Of a DNA stretch of 64,000 nt, positions 10,087 to 19,684 are shown piece by piece (within the stretch, counting starts at the first letter, position 1; the number at the start of each line of letters is the position of its first letter). This DNA is from Sulfurimonas sp. (lineage in GTDB: Bacteria > Campylobacterota > Campylobacteria > Campylobacterales > Sulfurimonadaceae). The notes under the pieces are model-generated. The model was not told the DNA's origin. It saw only the letters and a list, made by a program, of their open reading frames with translations, and did no database searches. The DNA lies in NCBI RefSeq assembly GCF_029027405.1, contig NZ_CP093396.1, forward strand, positions 1,736,001-1,800,000. The letters run 5' to 3'. A program made the translations under genes and the position numbers.

Positions 10087-11217
10087 ATGCAAGAACTAAG
10101 CTATTATGAAATATTAGAAGTAACACAAAGTGCTGATAAAGCAACCATTAAAAAAGCTTATAGAAAGATGGCTAAGATGTATCACCCCGATAAAAATCAA
10201 GGGGATGCAGAAGCTGAGCAAAAATTCAAACTATGCAATGAAGCATATCAATGCCTAAGTGATGAACAACAAAAAAGTGTATATGACCGTTATGGTAAAG
10301 AAGGTCTTCAGGGTATGGGTGGCAGCAGTCGTCGCTCCTCTAGTGGTTTTGATGACCTAGGTTCTATGTTTGAAGAAATGTTCAATGGCTTTGGTGGAGG
10401 TGGAGGACGAAGTCGCCGTCAAAACCCACAAGATATGGAAAAATATAACCTTGATTTAGATGTAGAAATGTATCTAACTTTTAATGAAGCAATTTTTGGT
10501 TGTGAAAAAAAAGTAGAATTTACATATAAGAAAGCTTGTAAACCATGTAAAGGTACAGGTGCTAAAAATGCAAAACTTTCAACTTGTAAACAGTGTAAAG
10601 GTCAAGGTCAAGTTTTTATAAAACAAGGTTTTATGACTTTTTCTCAAACTTGTCCTGTTTGTAATGGTGTTGGAAGTGCTCCTTCAGATTCTTGTAAAAA
10701 TTGTCATGGAAATGGCTATGAAGAAACAAGAGAGTCTGTTACTATTAAGGTTCCACAAGGTATAGATGAAGGTAATCGCCTAAGAGTATCTGGCAAAGGA
10801 AATATTGGGAAGCGTGAATCAAGAGGAGACTTATATGTTACCTTTGGCGTAAAACCTGACAAACATTTCCAAAGAGAAGGAAATGATGTTTATATAGCAA
10901 TACCAGTATTTTTCACTCAAGCAGTTTCTGGAGAAACTTTAACTATTCCATCTTTAAGAGGAGAGTTAGAGTTAAAACTTGATATTGGTACAAAAGATAA
11001 ACAGCACTTTACATTTAGAGGTGAAGGTATAGAAGATGTACACGGACATGGTAAAGGAAATTTAATCGCTCAAGTAAACATAATTTATCCTAAAAAATTA
11101 AATGATGAACAAAAAGAACTTTTGACAAAACTTCAAGACTCTTTTGGTATAGAGTCTAAACCACATGAAGGTGTTTTAGACTCTGCTATCGAGAAGATGA
11201 AAAGTTGGTTTAAATAA
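10087..11217 (+). CDS. dnaJ: Chaperone DnaJ
   Basis: This is a 376-residue type I Hsp40. The J domain (residues 1-70) has the HPD motif in MYHPDKNQG, followed by a Gly/Ser-rich region (about 75-115) and four CxxCxGxG zinc repeats: CKPCKGTGA, CKQCKGQGQ, CPVCNGVGS and CKNCHGNGY. The C-terminal substrate-binding domains are complete. DnaJ delivers unfolded clients to DnaK and stimulates its ATPase. The next gene begins 12 bases later on the same strand. Confidence 0.98.
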   Translation: MQELSYYEILEVTQSADKATIKKAYRKMAKMYHPDKNQGDAEAEQKFKLCNEAYQCLSDEQQKSVYDRYGKEGLQGMGGSSRRSSSGFDDLGSMFEEMFNGFGGGGGRSRRQNPQDMEKYNLDLDVEMYLTFNEAIFGCEKKVEFTYKKACKPCKGTGAKNAKLSTCKQCKGQGQVFIKQGFMTFSQTCPVCNGVGSAPSDSCKNCHGNGYEETRESVTIKVPQGIDEGNRLRVSGKGNIGKRESRGDLYVTFGVKPDKHFQREGNDVYIAIPVFFTQAVSGETLTIPSLRGELELKLDIGTKDKQHFTFRGEGIEDVHGHGKGNLIAQVNIIYPKKLNDEQKELLTKLQDSFGIESKPHEGVLDSAIEKMKSWFK

Positions 11218-11229
11218 AAAGGATTTAAG

Positions 11230-11820
11230 ATGAACAGAGAGCATTTAAAAGGTAATTTATCTACATTGGCATTATCTATGTTTAGAAAAGATTTTTTTGG
11301 CATCTATCATGGTTCATTATCCGCTAAAACAGAATCAAATCGTTTTATTATTAACACAAAAGAAGCTATTTTTGACGCTTTAGATGACAACTCTTTAATA
11401 GAACTGTATTTCAAAAAAGATTATAGATGGAATCAAGCAAGTATTGACTCAAGTATTCACTTTAGCATCTACTCTCAAATCTCAGATGCTAAGTTTGTTT
11501 CTTTTTCGATGCCACCTTTTACAACAGCCTACTCACTTGAACACAATATCATAACTCCAAAAGATTACTTTGGATTTAAAGAACTTGGTTCTATTGAAAT
11601 AGTAAACCCTAAACAATTTGAAGATTGGTATGAGAGAGCACAAAGTGAAATCGCGTATTATTTTCAAACTAAAAAAACAAATATTATGGTTATTCGTGGT
11701 TATGGAGTTTACTCTTTTAACAGAGATTTACATGAGATGGCAAAACAGTTAGCAATTTTAGAAAAAAGTTGCAGACTTTTACTACTAGATAGTTCAAGAA
11801 GTGATTATAATTTTGATTAA
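11230..11820 (+). CDS. Class II aldolase/adducin-fold protein lacking metal ligands
   Basis: The 196-residue protein follows the class II aldolase/adducin N-terminal pattern: GIYHGSLSAKTESNRFIINTKEAIFDAL near residue 24 corresponds to the GNLS substrate loop, and MVIRGYGVYSFNRDLHEMA near residue 155 to the LrgHGv strand-helix. The zinc histidines of active aldolases are absent, with FTTAYS in place of HxH and RGYGV in place of RGHGV. A catalytic aldolase role is therefore unlikely and a binding or scaffold role is possible. It lies between dnaJ and a thioredoxin-like gene in a tight three-gene run. Function unknown. Confidence 0.7.
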   Translation: MNREHLKGNLSTLALSMFRKDFFGIYHGSLSAKTESNRFIINTKEAIFDALDDNSLIELYFKKDYRWNQASIDSSIHFSIYSQISDAKFVSFSMPPFTTAYSLEHNIITPKDYFGFKELGSIEIVNPKQFEDWYERAQSEIAYYFQTKKTNIMVIRGYGVYSFNRDLHEMAKQLAILEKSCRLLLLDSSRSDYNFD

Positions 11821-11834
11821 AAAGGAAGATATAA

Positions 11835-12164
11835 ATGGCAATATTTGAAGTAGATGACAATAACTTTCAAGATACATTAGATGCTGAGTTTAAAAAGAAC
11901 AACATAGTTATTTTAAAGTTTGGTTCTGATTTTTGTGATGCATGTATGGCACTAGATACTGAACTAGAGCAAGTTGATGAAGAAGATTTAAATATTTCAA
12001 TTATTGCAGTAAATACAGATGACTATCCAGAAATTGCAGAAGCTTATGATGTTTATCAATTGCCAACAATGATAATTTTTAAAAACATAAATTACACCAT
12101 TTATGATAGCCAAGGTGTTGTGCTATCTGATGATATTTTACAAATTGTAAAGTCTTCTTTATAG
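11835..12164 (+). CDS. Thioredoxin-like protein
   Basis: The 109-residue protein has one thioredoxin fold. The redox motif is CDAC in KFGSDFCDACMALD (about residues 31-44) and the cis-proline is in YQLPTMIIF. The WCGPC sequence of canonical thioredoxin is replaced, so this is a divergent member, probably cytosolic because no signal peptide is seen. It follows the aldolase-fold gene by 14 bases and its last 6 bases overlap the end of the convergent bioA. Confidence 0.88.
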   Translation: MAIFEVDDNNFQDTLDAEFKKNNIVILKFGSDFCDACMALDTELEQVDEEDLNISIIAVNTDDYPEIAEAYDVYQLPTMIIFKNINYTIYDSQGVVLSDDILQIVKSSL

Positions 12165-13457
12165 CGCTTCAATAGCCTCAAACGCCACATTCATCATTTT
12201 ATCAATCTCTTTGTTAGTTATAACATAGGGAGGCATAAAATATATAACATGACCAAGCGGTCTTAATAAAACCTCATTATTTAAAGCGTATTGATACACT
12301 TTTAAGCCTATACGCTCTGATGCTTCATAACCTTTTAACTCAACGACACAAATCATGCCTGTTTGTCTTATGGAAGCAACATTTTCTAGCTCTAAAAATT
12401 TTTCTAGTTTATCACCCATATATTTGGAAATTTTTTTATTGTTTTGTATAACATTATCATTTTCAAATATATCAAGGGTAGCATTGGCAGCAGCACAAGC
12501 AAGAGCATTTCCCGTATAAGAGTGTGAGTGTAGAAATGCTTTATGTTCATTGTAGTCACAATAAAATTTTGCATATATTTCATCTGTTGTTAGCACAACA
12601 GAAAGAGGTAAATAACCTCCAGTTAAACCTTTTGATAGAACCAAAAAGTCAGGAGTTATATTCGCTTTTTCACAGGCGAATAACTCTCCTGTTCTACCAA
12701 AGCCAACCATTACTTCATCTGCTATCAAATGAACATTATATTTATCACAGATTTGACGAACTAAAACTAAAAACTCAGCATGATACATGTGCATATAACC
12801 TGCCCCTTGTACTAAAGGTTCCAATATAATTGCACTTATTTCATCTGATTTTTCTTTACATAACTTTTCAAATTTATCAGCAGCCATTTTTGCAGCTTCT
12901 ATACTCATATTAGATGGAACTGGAGTTTGTAAAGTTTTTAAAAGGAGTGGCTCATAAGTTTGTTTGTACAACTCTACATCACCTACACTAAGAGCACCAA
13001 TAGTTTCACCATGATAAGAGTTTGTTAGCGAAACAAAAACATTTTTTCCACTAATACCATCGTTAAGATGTGCATGGTAACTCATTTTTAGAGCAACTTC
13101 TACTGCACTTGAGCCGTTATCAGAATAAAAACATTTTTCTAACCCCTTTGGTGTTAGTTTTACTAAACGCTCTGATAATTCTACTACACCCTCATGCGTG
13201 AATCCTGCTAAAATTACATGTTCTAAAGTGTCTAACTGTTTTTTTATTCTTTCATTTATATATTTATTTGTGTGTCCAAATATATTTACCCACCAACTAC
13301 TAACTGCATCAATTAACTTATTTCCTTCATAATCTTCAAGCCAAACACCGTGAGCTTTTTTTATAGGAATTAAAGGTAATGTTTCATGATCTTTCATCTG
13401 CGTACATGGATGCCAAAGGACACTTAAGTCCCTATTTTTAAGTTCTTCATTTTTCAT
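12159..13457 (-). CDS. bioA: Adenosylmethionine-8-amino-7-oxononanoate aminotransferase
   Basis: This 432-residue class III PLP aminotransferase has the BioA hallmark LWHPCTQMKDHE at its N-terminus. The PLP lysine is in LSKGLTGGYLPLSVVL (near residue 277), and IADEVMVGFGRTG supplies the Asp that binds the pyridine nitrogen. It converts KAPA to DAPA in biotin synthesis using S-adenosylmethionine. It stands alone here, convergent with the thioredoxin-like gene and divergent from the PpiD-like gene. Confidence 0.96.
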   Translation of the reverse strand: MKNEELKNRDLSVLWHPCTQMKDHETLPLIPIKKAHGVWLEDYEGNKLIDAVSSWWVNIFGHTNKYINERIKKQLDTLEHVILAGFTHEGVVELSERLVKLTPKGLEKCFYSDNGSSAVEVALKMSYHAHLNDGISGKNVFVSLTNSYHGETIGALSVGDVELYKQTYEPLLLKTLQTPVPSNMSIEAAKMAADKFEKLCKEKSDEISAIILEPLVQGAGYMHMYHAEFLVLVRQICDKYNVHLIADEVMVGFGRTGELFACEKANITPDFLVLSKGLTGGYLPLSVVLTTDEIYAKFYCDYNEHKAFLHSHSYTGNALACAAANATLDIFENDNVIQNNKKISKYMGDKLEKFLELENVASIRQTGMICVVELKGYEASERIGLKVYQYALNNEVLLRPLGHVIYFMPPYVITNKEIDKMMNVAFEAIEAL

Positions 13458-13529
13458 AACGGAATTTTATCAAGTTTTAATACGAATTTACCTAAAATTA
13501 CAAAAATAACGCATATAAGGTAATATTAA

Positions 13530-14996
13530 ATGATTCAATGGATGCAAAGACATAAAAAATATCTCATTATAACTATCTGGATTTCTACAATAGCTTTTGT
13601 TGGAGCAGGTTTTGTGGGTTGGGGACAGTACAGCTATGGAGATAAAGCAGGTTCAGTAGCAAAAGTTGGTAGTGTTAACATAACAATGGGTGAATTACAA
13701 AAAACATATTCTGATTTATATTCTCAATACAACAAAATGTTTCAAGGTAATTTTGATGAAGAAAAAGCAAAAAGTTTTGGCTTACAAAAACAAGCATTAA
13801 AACAACTAATCGATCAAGCACTTATTATAAACCTTGCGCTTTCTTATGACTTAGAGATTAGTGATAAAGAAATTTTAGATGAAATAAGAACTCAAAGTTA
13901 TTTCTTTAAAGATGGAGTTTTTAATAAAGAGATTTACAAAGAGGTCCTTTTAAGAAACAATAGAAATCTAAAAGAGTACGAAGAAGATGTAAAAAAAGAG
14001 TTACTTATCGGTAAAACATTCAAATTACTTCCTGTTAAAATTAGCAAAAATGAAGAAAAAATCATAGATACTATCGTTAGTATTGCAGATAAAATCGACT
14101 ATAAAGTTATAAATGATAAACAAATAAATATTGATACTTCAGATGCGGCTCTAAAACCTTACTGGGAAATTCAACAACAAAATTTCATGAGTGAAGTTGA
14201 ATATGAAGTTGAATATATAAAACAAGAACGGGTATCAAACGAATATGAAGAGAGTAAAATACTTGAACACTACAATGCAAATAAAACCCACTTTAAGGAT
14301 GTCGATTCAAAACTATTACCATTAGAAGGAGCTAGAGCTTCAGTTATTATAGAGTTAAATGACAAAGCAACAAAAGAGGCTGCACTAAGGGCATATGTAG
14401 CATACAAAAAAGATGAACTTAAAAAAGATGTAGAAGTTTTAAGTATTACTATATCAGCATCTAATAATTTATTTGGAATAAAAGCTTTTGAAAAGATTTC
14501 TAAACTTTCTCAAAAATCTCCATACTTAAAACCTGTTATAGTTAATGATGAGTACTTTACATTCAAACTAATCAAGACAAACCCTTCAAAAATGAAGTCT
14601 TTTCAAGAAGCCAAAAAAGATATTTTGCCAATGTATGTAAAAGAGCAAAAAACAATCAAATTACTTGAACTTGCGAAAAACTCTCTAGCAACATTTAAAG
14701 GGACTACAACTGACTTTATCACGAACTCTGATGCCATAAAATTAACAAAATTAGAAACAAAACAAGCAAATGAATTTCTTATCTCTTTGTTCTCATCAAA
14801 AGAAAAAAAAGGTTTTATAATTTTAAAAAATGGAAATGTAGTTTTGTATAACATTTTGGAACAAAAACTGCTTAGCAATACTAACACTAATCCAAACAAT
14901 TCTATTGTTAGATTAAAAAGTGCTTTGTTTAATGAAGGTATAGTTAAAAACCTACAAAACAAGTACAAAACAGAGATATTTTTAGAAGGACTCTAA
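13530..14996 (+). CDS. PpiD/SurA-like membrane-anchored periplasmic chaperone
   Basis: The 488-residue protein has a short cytoplasmic N-terminus, one membrane helix (about residues 12-31, ending AGFVGWGQY) and a large periplasmic part. The start of the soluble region, AKVGSVNITMGELQ followed by LGLQKQALKQLIDQALI-like helices, is the SurA/PpiD N-terminal chaperone domain. A later segment (about 255-370) resembles a parvulin domain but lacks obvious catalytic residues. It probably helps fold exported proteins at the inner membrane. It is followed by ftsA after one base and may be co-transcribed with it. Confidence 0.82.
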   Translation: MIQWMQRHKKYLIITIWISTIAFVGAGFVGWGQYSYGDKAGSVAKVGSVNITMGELQKTYSDLYSQYNKMFQGNFDEEKAKSFGLQKQALKQLIDQALIINLALSYDLEISDKEILDEIRTQSYFFKDGVFNKEIYKEVLLRNNRNLKEYEEDVKKELLIGKTFKLLPVKISKNEEKIIDTIVSIADKIDYKVINDKQINIDTSDAALKPYWEIQQQNFMSEVEYEVEYIKQERVSNEYEESKILEHYNANKTHFKDVDSKLLPLEGARASVIIELNDKATKEAALRAYVAYKKDELKKDVEVLSITISASNNLFGIKAFEKISKLSQKSPYLKPVIVNDEYFTFKLIKTNPSKMKSFQEAKKDILPMYVKEQKTIKLLELAKNSLATFKGTTTDFITNSDAIKLTKLETKQANEFLISLFSSKEKKGFIILKNGNVVLYNILEQKLLSNTNTNPNNSIVRLKSALFNEGIVKNLQNKYKTEIFLEGL

Positions 14997-14997
14997 G

Positions 14998-16353
14998 TTG
15001 AGTAAAACTGTTTTAGCCATTGATATAGGCTCTACAAAGATATGTGCAATCATCGCCGAAGTTTCTGATGATGGTTCAATAGCTATTACAGGTGCTGGAA
15101 CTTCCAAGGCACAAGGCTTAAAAAAAGGAAGTATAACAAATATTGAGTTAGCCTCCAAATCTATAAAAGTTGCCCTGTCAGATGCTAAAAGAGTTTCTGG
15201 AAGCGATGTTAAAACTGCTATAGTTTCAATCTCTGGAGCATATACGAAAAGCTTAAACTCTAACGGAATAGTAAATATTCAAAATAAAGAGATTAGTTTC
15301 AAAGAGATAGAAAGAGTTATGCAAACATCTTTGTATAATGCAAATATTCCAAATGAGTATGATGTGCTTCATGCTCTTCCTTTTAACTTTAAAGTTGATG
15401 ACCAAGACTATATTGAAGACCCTTTAGGTATGAATGCATCTAGACTTGAAGTTGAAACGCACATCATCACTACTCAAAAGTCAAACTTAAGTAACTTTAA
15501 AAAAGCTGTTCGAGGTGCTGGAGTTGAAGTAGAAAATATTGTTTTAAATGGTTATGCTTCTTCTATCGCAACTCTAAATACAGATGAAAAAGAGTTAGGT
15601 GTTGCTGTTATAGATATGGGTGGAAATACAAGTAATATTATTATTCACTCTGGCAACTCTATAAGATACAATGACTTTTTAGGAGTTGGTTCCAATCATG
15701 TAACAAGCGATTTATCAATGGCTCTTCATACTCCACTAAATATTGCTGATAGCGTCAAGTTGAGTTATGGTTCTCTACTGACTCCAAGTAATGAACTTAT
15801 AGAGCTTCCTATTATTGGTGATGAGACAACTACACATGAAGTTTCCCTTGAAGTTGTTCATAATGTGGTTTATGCAAGAGTTGAAGAAACTCTTATGATT
15901 TTAGCTCAGTTTATTGAAAATAGTGGTCTTAAAGATCAACTTGGTGCTGGTATTGTACTAACTGGTGGATTTTCAAAAATGGAAGGAATAAGAGATTTAG
16001 CCATAGCTACTTTTGGCTCAGTACCTGTTCGTCTTGCTCGTCCCATAGAAATGAGTGGGCTTTTTGATAGCTTGAGAAGTGCAGAATACTCAAGTGCTGT
16101 TGGTCTGATTATGTATAGTTCAACCTCATTTACTCCTTATGAAATAGATGTAAATAAGCGTGTTCGACACTCCAATGAGACACCAGTAGCACAAAGTAAT
16201 ATTAACTTCAAAGAAGAGCCAGAGATTCCTGTTGCTCCTTCAGAAGATGAGAAGATAGATAAAATGGTTATTCTACCATCTAAAAAAGAGAAAAAGAGTG
16301 ATGAAGCTGGAACTTTAGTCAAGTTTTGGAACTGGGCAACCCAGTTATTTTAA
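14998..16353 (+). CDS. ftsA: Cell division protein FtsA
   Basis: The 451-residue actin-like ATPase starts at a TTG one base after the previous stop; the first residues SKTVLAIDIGSTKICAII are the phosphate-1 motif of the family. VIDMGGNTSNIII (phosphate 2) and GIVLTGGFSKMEG (adenosine) are present. The C-terminal amphipathic helix, ending FWNWATQLF, is the membrane-targeting sequence that tethers FtsZ. ftsZ follows 12 bases downstream, as in most bacteria. Confidence 0.97.
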   Translation: MSKTVLAIDIGSTKICAIIAEVSDDGSIAITGAGTSKAQGLKKGSITNIELASKSIKVALSDAKRVSGSDVKTAIVSISGAYTKSLNSNGIVNIQNKEISFKEIERVMQTSLYNANIPNEYDVLHALPFNFKVDDQDYIEDPLGMNASRLEVETHIITTQKSNLSNFKKAVRGAGVEVENIVLNGYASSIATLNTDEKELGVAVIDMGGNTSNIIIHSGNSIRYNDFLGVGSNHVTSDLSMALHTPLNIADSVKLSYGSLLTPSNELIELPIIGDETTTHEVSLEVVHNVVYARVEETLMILAQFIENSGLKDQLGAGIVLTGGFSKMEGIRDLAIATFGSVPVRLARPIEMSGLFDSLRSAEYSSAVGLIMYSSTSFTPYEIDVNKRVRHSNETPVAQSNINFKEEPEIPVAPSEDEKIDKMVILPSKKEKKSDEAGTLVKFWNWATQLF

Positions 16354-16365
16354 AGGAGTGAGATA

Positions 16366-17484
16366 ATGGAAGCATTTAATATAGAAGAAACAAAAAACTT
16401 AAGCGGTGCGAGAATCATAGCTGTCGGTGTTGGTGGCGGTGGTGGTAATATGATTGGTCATATGGTGAAAGAAGGTGTTACTGGCATCGAAATGATTATG
16501 ATAAATACAGATGCACAGGTATTACGAGAAGCAGAAAGTGCTTCAAAGATTCAGATAGGGACTAAACTCACCAAGGGTCTAGGTGCAGGTATGAAGCCTA
16601 GTGTTGGAAAAGATTCTGCATTAGAGAATTATGATGAAATAAGAAGCGCTCTTGAAGGTGCTGACATAGTTTTTATATCTGCTGGTCTTGGTGGAGGTAC
16701 TGGAACTGGTGCGGCTCCTGTTGTTGCCCAGATAGCAAAAGAAGTTGGCGCTTTAACTATTTCTATAGTTACTAAACCTTTTGGTTTTGAAGGCAAAAAA
16801 CGCCTCAAACTTGCTGAAGCTGGACTAGAAGAATTGAAAAAAGAAAGTGATTCTATAGTTGTTATTCCAAATGACAAACTACTTTCTATTATAGATAGAA
16901 GACTTGGCTTAAAAGATAGTTTTAAAATAGTAGATGGTGTTTTAGCACAAGCTGTTAGTGGAACTTCTGGTGTTATTCTTTCAAGTGGAGAAAATGATAT
17001 TAATCTTGACTTTGCCGACTTGCAAACTGTAATGAGTCATAAAGGCATGGCTCTGATGGGTGTTGGTGAATTTGAAGGTGAAAATGCTGCTTATGAAGCT
17101 ATAAAAGCAGCAATAGAATCTCCTCTTTTAGATAATATGACTATAAATGGTGCGATGGGTGTTTTAGTTCACTTTAAAATGCACCCTGAGTTTCCACTTA
17201 TGGAAGTTTCAGATGCTATGAATGTTGTGCATGAAAGCGCACATGAAGATGCAGAAGTTTTATTTGGTACTTCAACTGATGAAACGATATCACCAAACTA
17301 TGTAAAAATAACCATAGTTGCAACTGGGTTTGAGAAAGATTTACAAAATGGCACAAATGACCCTGACTTTGTTGGAGAAACACCAGCGCCAAGAGCTATT
17401 CTTCGTCCAAAAATAGTTGTTGGTGGAGACTTTGATGATAACTTCTTAGATATTCCATCTTATATGCGTCAACAACAAGACTAA
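16366..17484 (+). CDS. ftsZ: Cell division protein FtsZ
   Basis: The 372-residue tubulin-like GTPase has GVGGGGGNMIGHM at the N-terminus, the tubulin signature LGGGTGTGAAPVVA near residue 108 and T7-loop residues DGVLAQAVSG followed by NLDFADLQTVM. The C-terminal conserved peptide is DIPSYMRQQQD, which binds FtsA. It forms the cytokinetic Z ring. A small stem-loop (17493-17509) lies directly after the stop. Confidence 0.98.
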   Translation: MEAFNIEETKNLSGARIIAVGVGGGGGNMIGHMVKEGVTGIEMIMINTDAQVLREAESASKIQIGTKLTKGLGAGMKPSVGKDSALENYDEIRSALEGADIVFISAGLGGGTGTGAAPVVAQIAKEVGALTISIVTKPFGFEGKKRLKLAEAGLEELKKESDSIVVIPNDKLLSIIDRRLGLKDSFKIVDGVLAQAVSGTSGVILSSGENDINLDFADLQTVMSHKGMALMGVGEFEGENAAYEAIKAAIESPLLDNMTINGAMGVLVHFKMHPEFPLMEVSDAMNVVHESAHEDAEVLFGTSTDETISPNYVKITIVATGFEKDLQNGTNDPDFVGETPAPRAILRPKIVVGGDFDDNFLDIPSYMRQQQD

Positions 17485-17492
17485 ATCTTTTC

Positions 17493-17509
17493 GAGGCCTT
17501 TTTGGTCTC
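17493..17509 (+). terminator. Weak stem-loop after ftsZ
   Basis: A 6-bp stem (GAGGCC pairing with GGTCTC, one G-T pair) encloses five T residues, 8 bases after the ftsZ stop. No U-tract follows, so it is only a candidate terminator. Confidence 0.35.
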
Positions 17510-17591
17510 ACTCCTAAATAAAAGTATTGCCACTTTAAATACTTATCAACTTTACTTGTGTATAATACATATAAAAAAGAGTCTATTAAAA

Positions 17592-18029
17592 ATGAAAAAA
17601 ATACTTCTAATCCTAATCTCAATCTTTATGCTATCTTTTGCATCTGATATACCAACCAGAACAGGTACTTTCCCAGATAAAGAGATGAAATCACAAAACA
17701 AAAAAATAACTAACTTAGTTGCCGAGGAAATTTCATCTACGCTTCCTCAAATTGTCGATAAATATACAACACTAATCTCTGTAAAAGCAAATAATCTAAC
17801 ACTTGTTTATACATTTAAAATTAAAACTGGATCAAAAAGTGATGAAGTCATAAAAAAAGAAGATCACTCCAGAATGAAAAAAGCCATAATTTTAGGTGTA
17901 TGTCAATCATCAAGTAAATTCTTAGTAGTTGGTATAAACACTTCTTATATTTACATAAGTGCAAAAACATCTGCACAATTATTTAAATTCGATATTTCTC
18001 AAAAAGATTGTGTAAAAAGTAAAAACTAG
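17592..18029 (+). CDS. Exported protein of unknown function
   Basis: I use the ATG at 17592 (145 residues), because it begins a clear Sec signal peptide MKKILLILISIFMLSFA; the frame is open further upstream to a TTG at 17502, but that extension looks like intergenic sequence. The mature part has no recognised motif: a Lys-rich stretch, then beta-rich segments with TLISVKANNLTLVYTF and two cysteines near the end (CQSSS and KDCVK) that could form a disulfide. It precedes the Crp/Fnr-like regulator by 7 bases, so it may belong to that transcript. Confidence 0.72.
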   Translation: MKKILLILISIFMLSFASDIPTRTGTFPDKEMKSQNKKITNLVAEEISSTLPQIVDKYTTLISVKANNLTLVYTFKIKTGSKSDEVIKKEDHSRMKKAIILGVCQSSSKFLVVGINTSYIYISAKTSAQLFKFDISQKDCVKSKN

Positions 18030-18036
18030 GATTATT

Positions 18037-18693
18037 GTGTCACTAAAAAATACTCTAAACTCTTTGGATTTTTTTAAAACTCTCAAGGAAAAAGAGATTA
18101 TATTACTATGTTCAATCTCTAGCATTCAATCACTAAATGAAAACTATATACTTCATTATGAAAAAGAACAAAGTTCTTCTTTAGTATTTTTAGTGAATGG
18201 ATTAGCAAAAGCATACAAAATCGACAAACACTCAAATGAAATTTTTTTATATTATATATATAAGAATTCTCTTCTTTCTGATATCACCGACATAAATAAC
18301 AATACAATCACTTCTTATTCAAATATTTCACTTGCAGAAGATTCTATAATTCTTAGTATTAATTATGCACAATTTAGAAATCTTTTTTTGCACAAAAATC
18401 TTTTATGTTTAGAATTACTCCAAGAAATTGCTCTCAAGTCTCAAAAACTAGACTCCCTTGTTAATCGTGAATTTATTTTTGACGCTGTTCAAAAAGTTGC
18501 ACAAATGCTTGAATCTGACTTAGAAATGTTCAATAAGCTAAAACGACATGATATATCACTAATATTACATATTCAACCTGCAACACTATCTCGTGTTTTA
18601 AATAGACTAAAGAGAAATAATATTATCGATATAATACAAGGCAAAGTAATAATACTAAATAAAGATGAACTTAAGGAGATAGGAAATGACTAA
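18037..18693 (+). CDS. Crp/Fnr-family transcriptional regulator
   Basis: The 218-residue protein starts at GTG. An N-terminal cyclic-nucleotide-binding-like beta-barrel (about residues 10-125) is followed by a long dimer helix and a C-terminal winged HTH, whose recognition helix is QPATLSRVLNRLKRNN (about 178-193). Only two cysteines are present, so it lacks the Fe-S ligand set of true Fnr. Placement before nosZ and the Fnr-like palindromes upstream of nosZ and nosB suggest that it controls N2O respiration, perhaps by sensing NO or N2O in the way of DNR/NssR types; this is inference. It overlaps the next gene by 8 bases. Confidence 0.85.
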   Translation: MSLKNTLNSLDFFKTLKEKEIILLCSISSIQSLNENYILHYEKEQSSSLVFLVNGLAKAYKIDKHSNEIFLYYIYKNSLLSDITDINNNTITSYSNISLAEDSIILSINYAQFRNLFLHKNLLCLELLQEIALKSQKLDSLVNREFIFDAVQKVAQMLESDLEMFNKLKRHDISLILHIQPATLSRVLNRLKRNNIIDIIQGKVIILNKDELKEIGND

Positions 18694-19675
18694 AATTAAA
18701 ATAGTAGGAGTTTTTATATTTTTATCTTCAATCGCTTTAGCATTTATATCAAATTATATCTATCACGAAAATAAAGTAAATAATAATCTTCTAGATGTTA
18801 TAAACAATCAAAAAGCCTTTACTCAAGAAATATCAAAAAATATTTTTTATATTTACAAAAATAAAAAGAAAAACAATCAAATATCAACAAAACAATTGGA
18901 TGACTCTATTAATAAATTCTTAAATAACCTTGATAACAAAAATAAAGTATTAGAAGAGATTGACTCTTTATCAATCAAAAATAAAAGTGAAGAGATTGTT
19001 CTTTTATGGAATAAATTTTACCTTGAAGTGCAACATTTTAGAAATAATTCTAAAATAATTACACCATATTCTAATATATTACTTGAAAAGTGTGTAAATG
19101 AAATATATAGAATAAATATAAATTTAGTAATAAAATTCAATGAATTAATAAATATACATAATTTATATTTTGATAAAACTCTAAATAATTATAAAAACTT
19201 GCAATATACACTTTTTGCTTTTTTAGTGTTTTTACTTTTATATCTTTTTACTCAACTTCAAAGTACTATGGAGTTTATTCAACAGTTTAGAAAAACTTCT
19301 AGTAATATTATTAATAATTCAAGTATCAAAGAGCTTAAACCTATTAAAATTAAAAATAGTTCTCAAGAATTAACTGAGGCATCTGATAACTTTAATTTTT
19401 TAGTAGATAAAGTAAATAGTTCACTTAAATATTCAAGTGACTCTATTAAAAATTCTTATGAATCGTTAGAACTTGTAGAAAATAATATTGAAGATATACT
19501 TACCTTACTCTATGCAATGGACAATAGTGACTCAATAGATAAAGAACTTACAAAGAAAGAAGATATAATTATCCAGTCTTTAGAAGAATTAACGACCTCT
19601 ACTCAAAAGCTAGAAAATTTAAAGATTAATTTAGACAACTTAATTTCTCATTATAAACTTAAAAAACAAAATTAA
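18686..19675 (+). CDS. Two-helix membrane protein, possible sensor
   Basis: The 329-residue product has an N-terminal membrane helix (about residues 4-24) and a second at about 174-194. Between them lies a mostly helical periplasmic region of about 150 residues, and behind them a charged, coiled-coil-like cytoplasmic tail. This layout resembles the sensory half of chemoreceptors or histidine kinases, but no HAMP, kinase or methyl-accepting signature is recognised. It overlaps the Crp/Fnr-like gene by 8 bases, so the two are probably co-translated. It may feed a periplasmic signal to that regulator, which is inference. Confidence 0.6.
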   Translation: MTKIKIVGVFIFLSSIALAFISNYIYHENKVNNNLLDVINNQKAFTQEISKNIFYIYKNKKKNNQISTKQLDDSINKFLNNLDNKNKVLEEIDSLSIKNKSEEIVLLWNKFYLEVQHFRNNSKIITPYSNILLEKCVNEIYRININLVIKFNELINIHNLYFDKTLNNYKNLQYTLFAFLVFLLLYLFTQLQSTMEFIQQFRKTSSNIINNSSIKELKPIKIKNSSQELTEASDNFNFLVDKVNSSLKYSSDSIKNSYESLELVENNIEDILTLLYAMDNSDSIDKELTKKEDIIIQSLEELTTSTQKLENLKINLDNLISHYKLKKQN

Positions 19676-19684
19676 TCTTTTATT

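Noticed and set aside
18037-18693. The regulator as Fnr itself
   Set aside because: It lacks the N-terminal cysteine cluster needed for an oxygen-sensing iron-sulfur centre.
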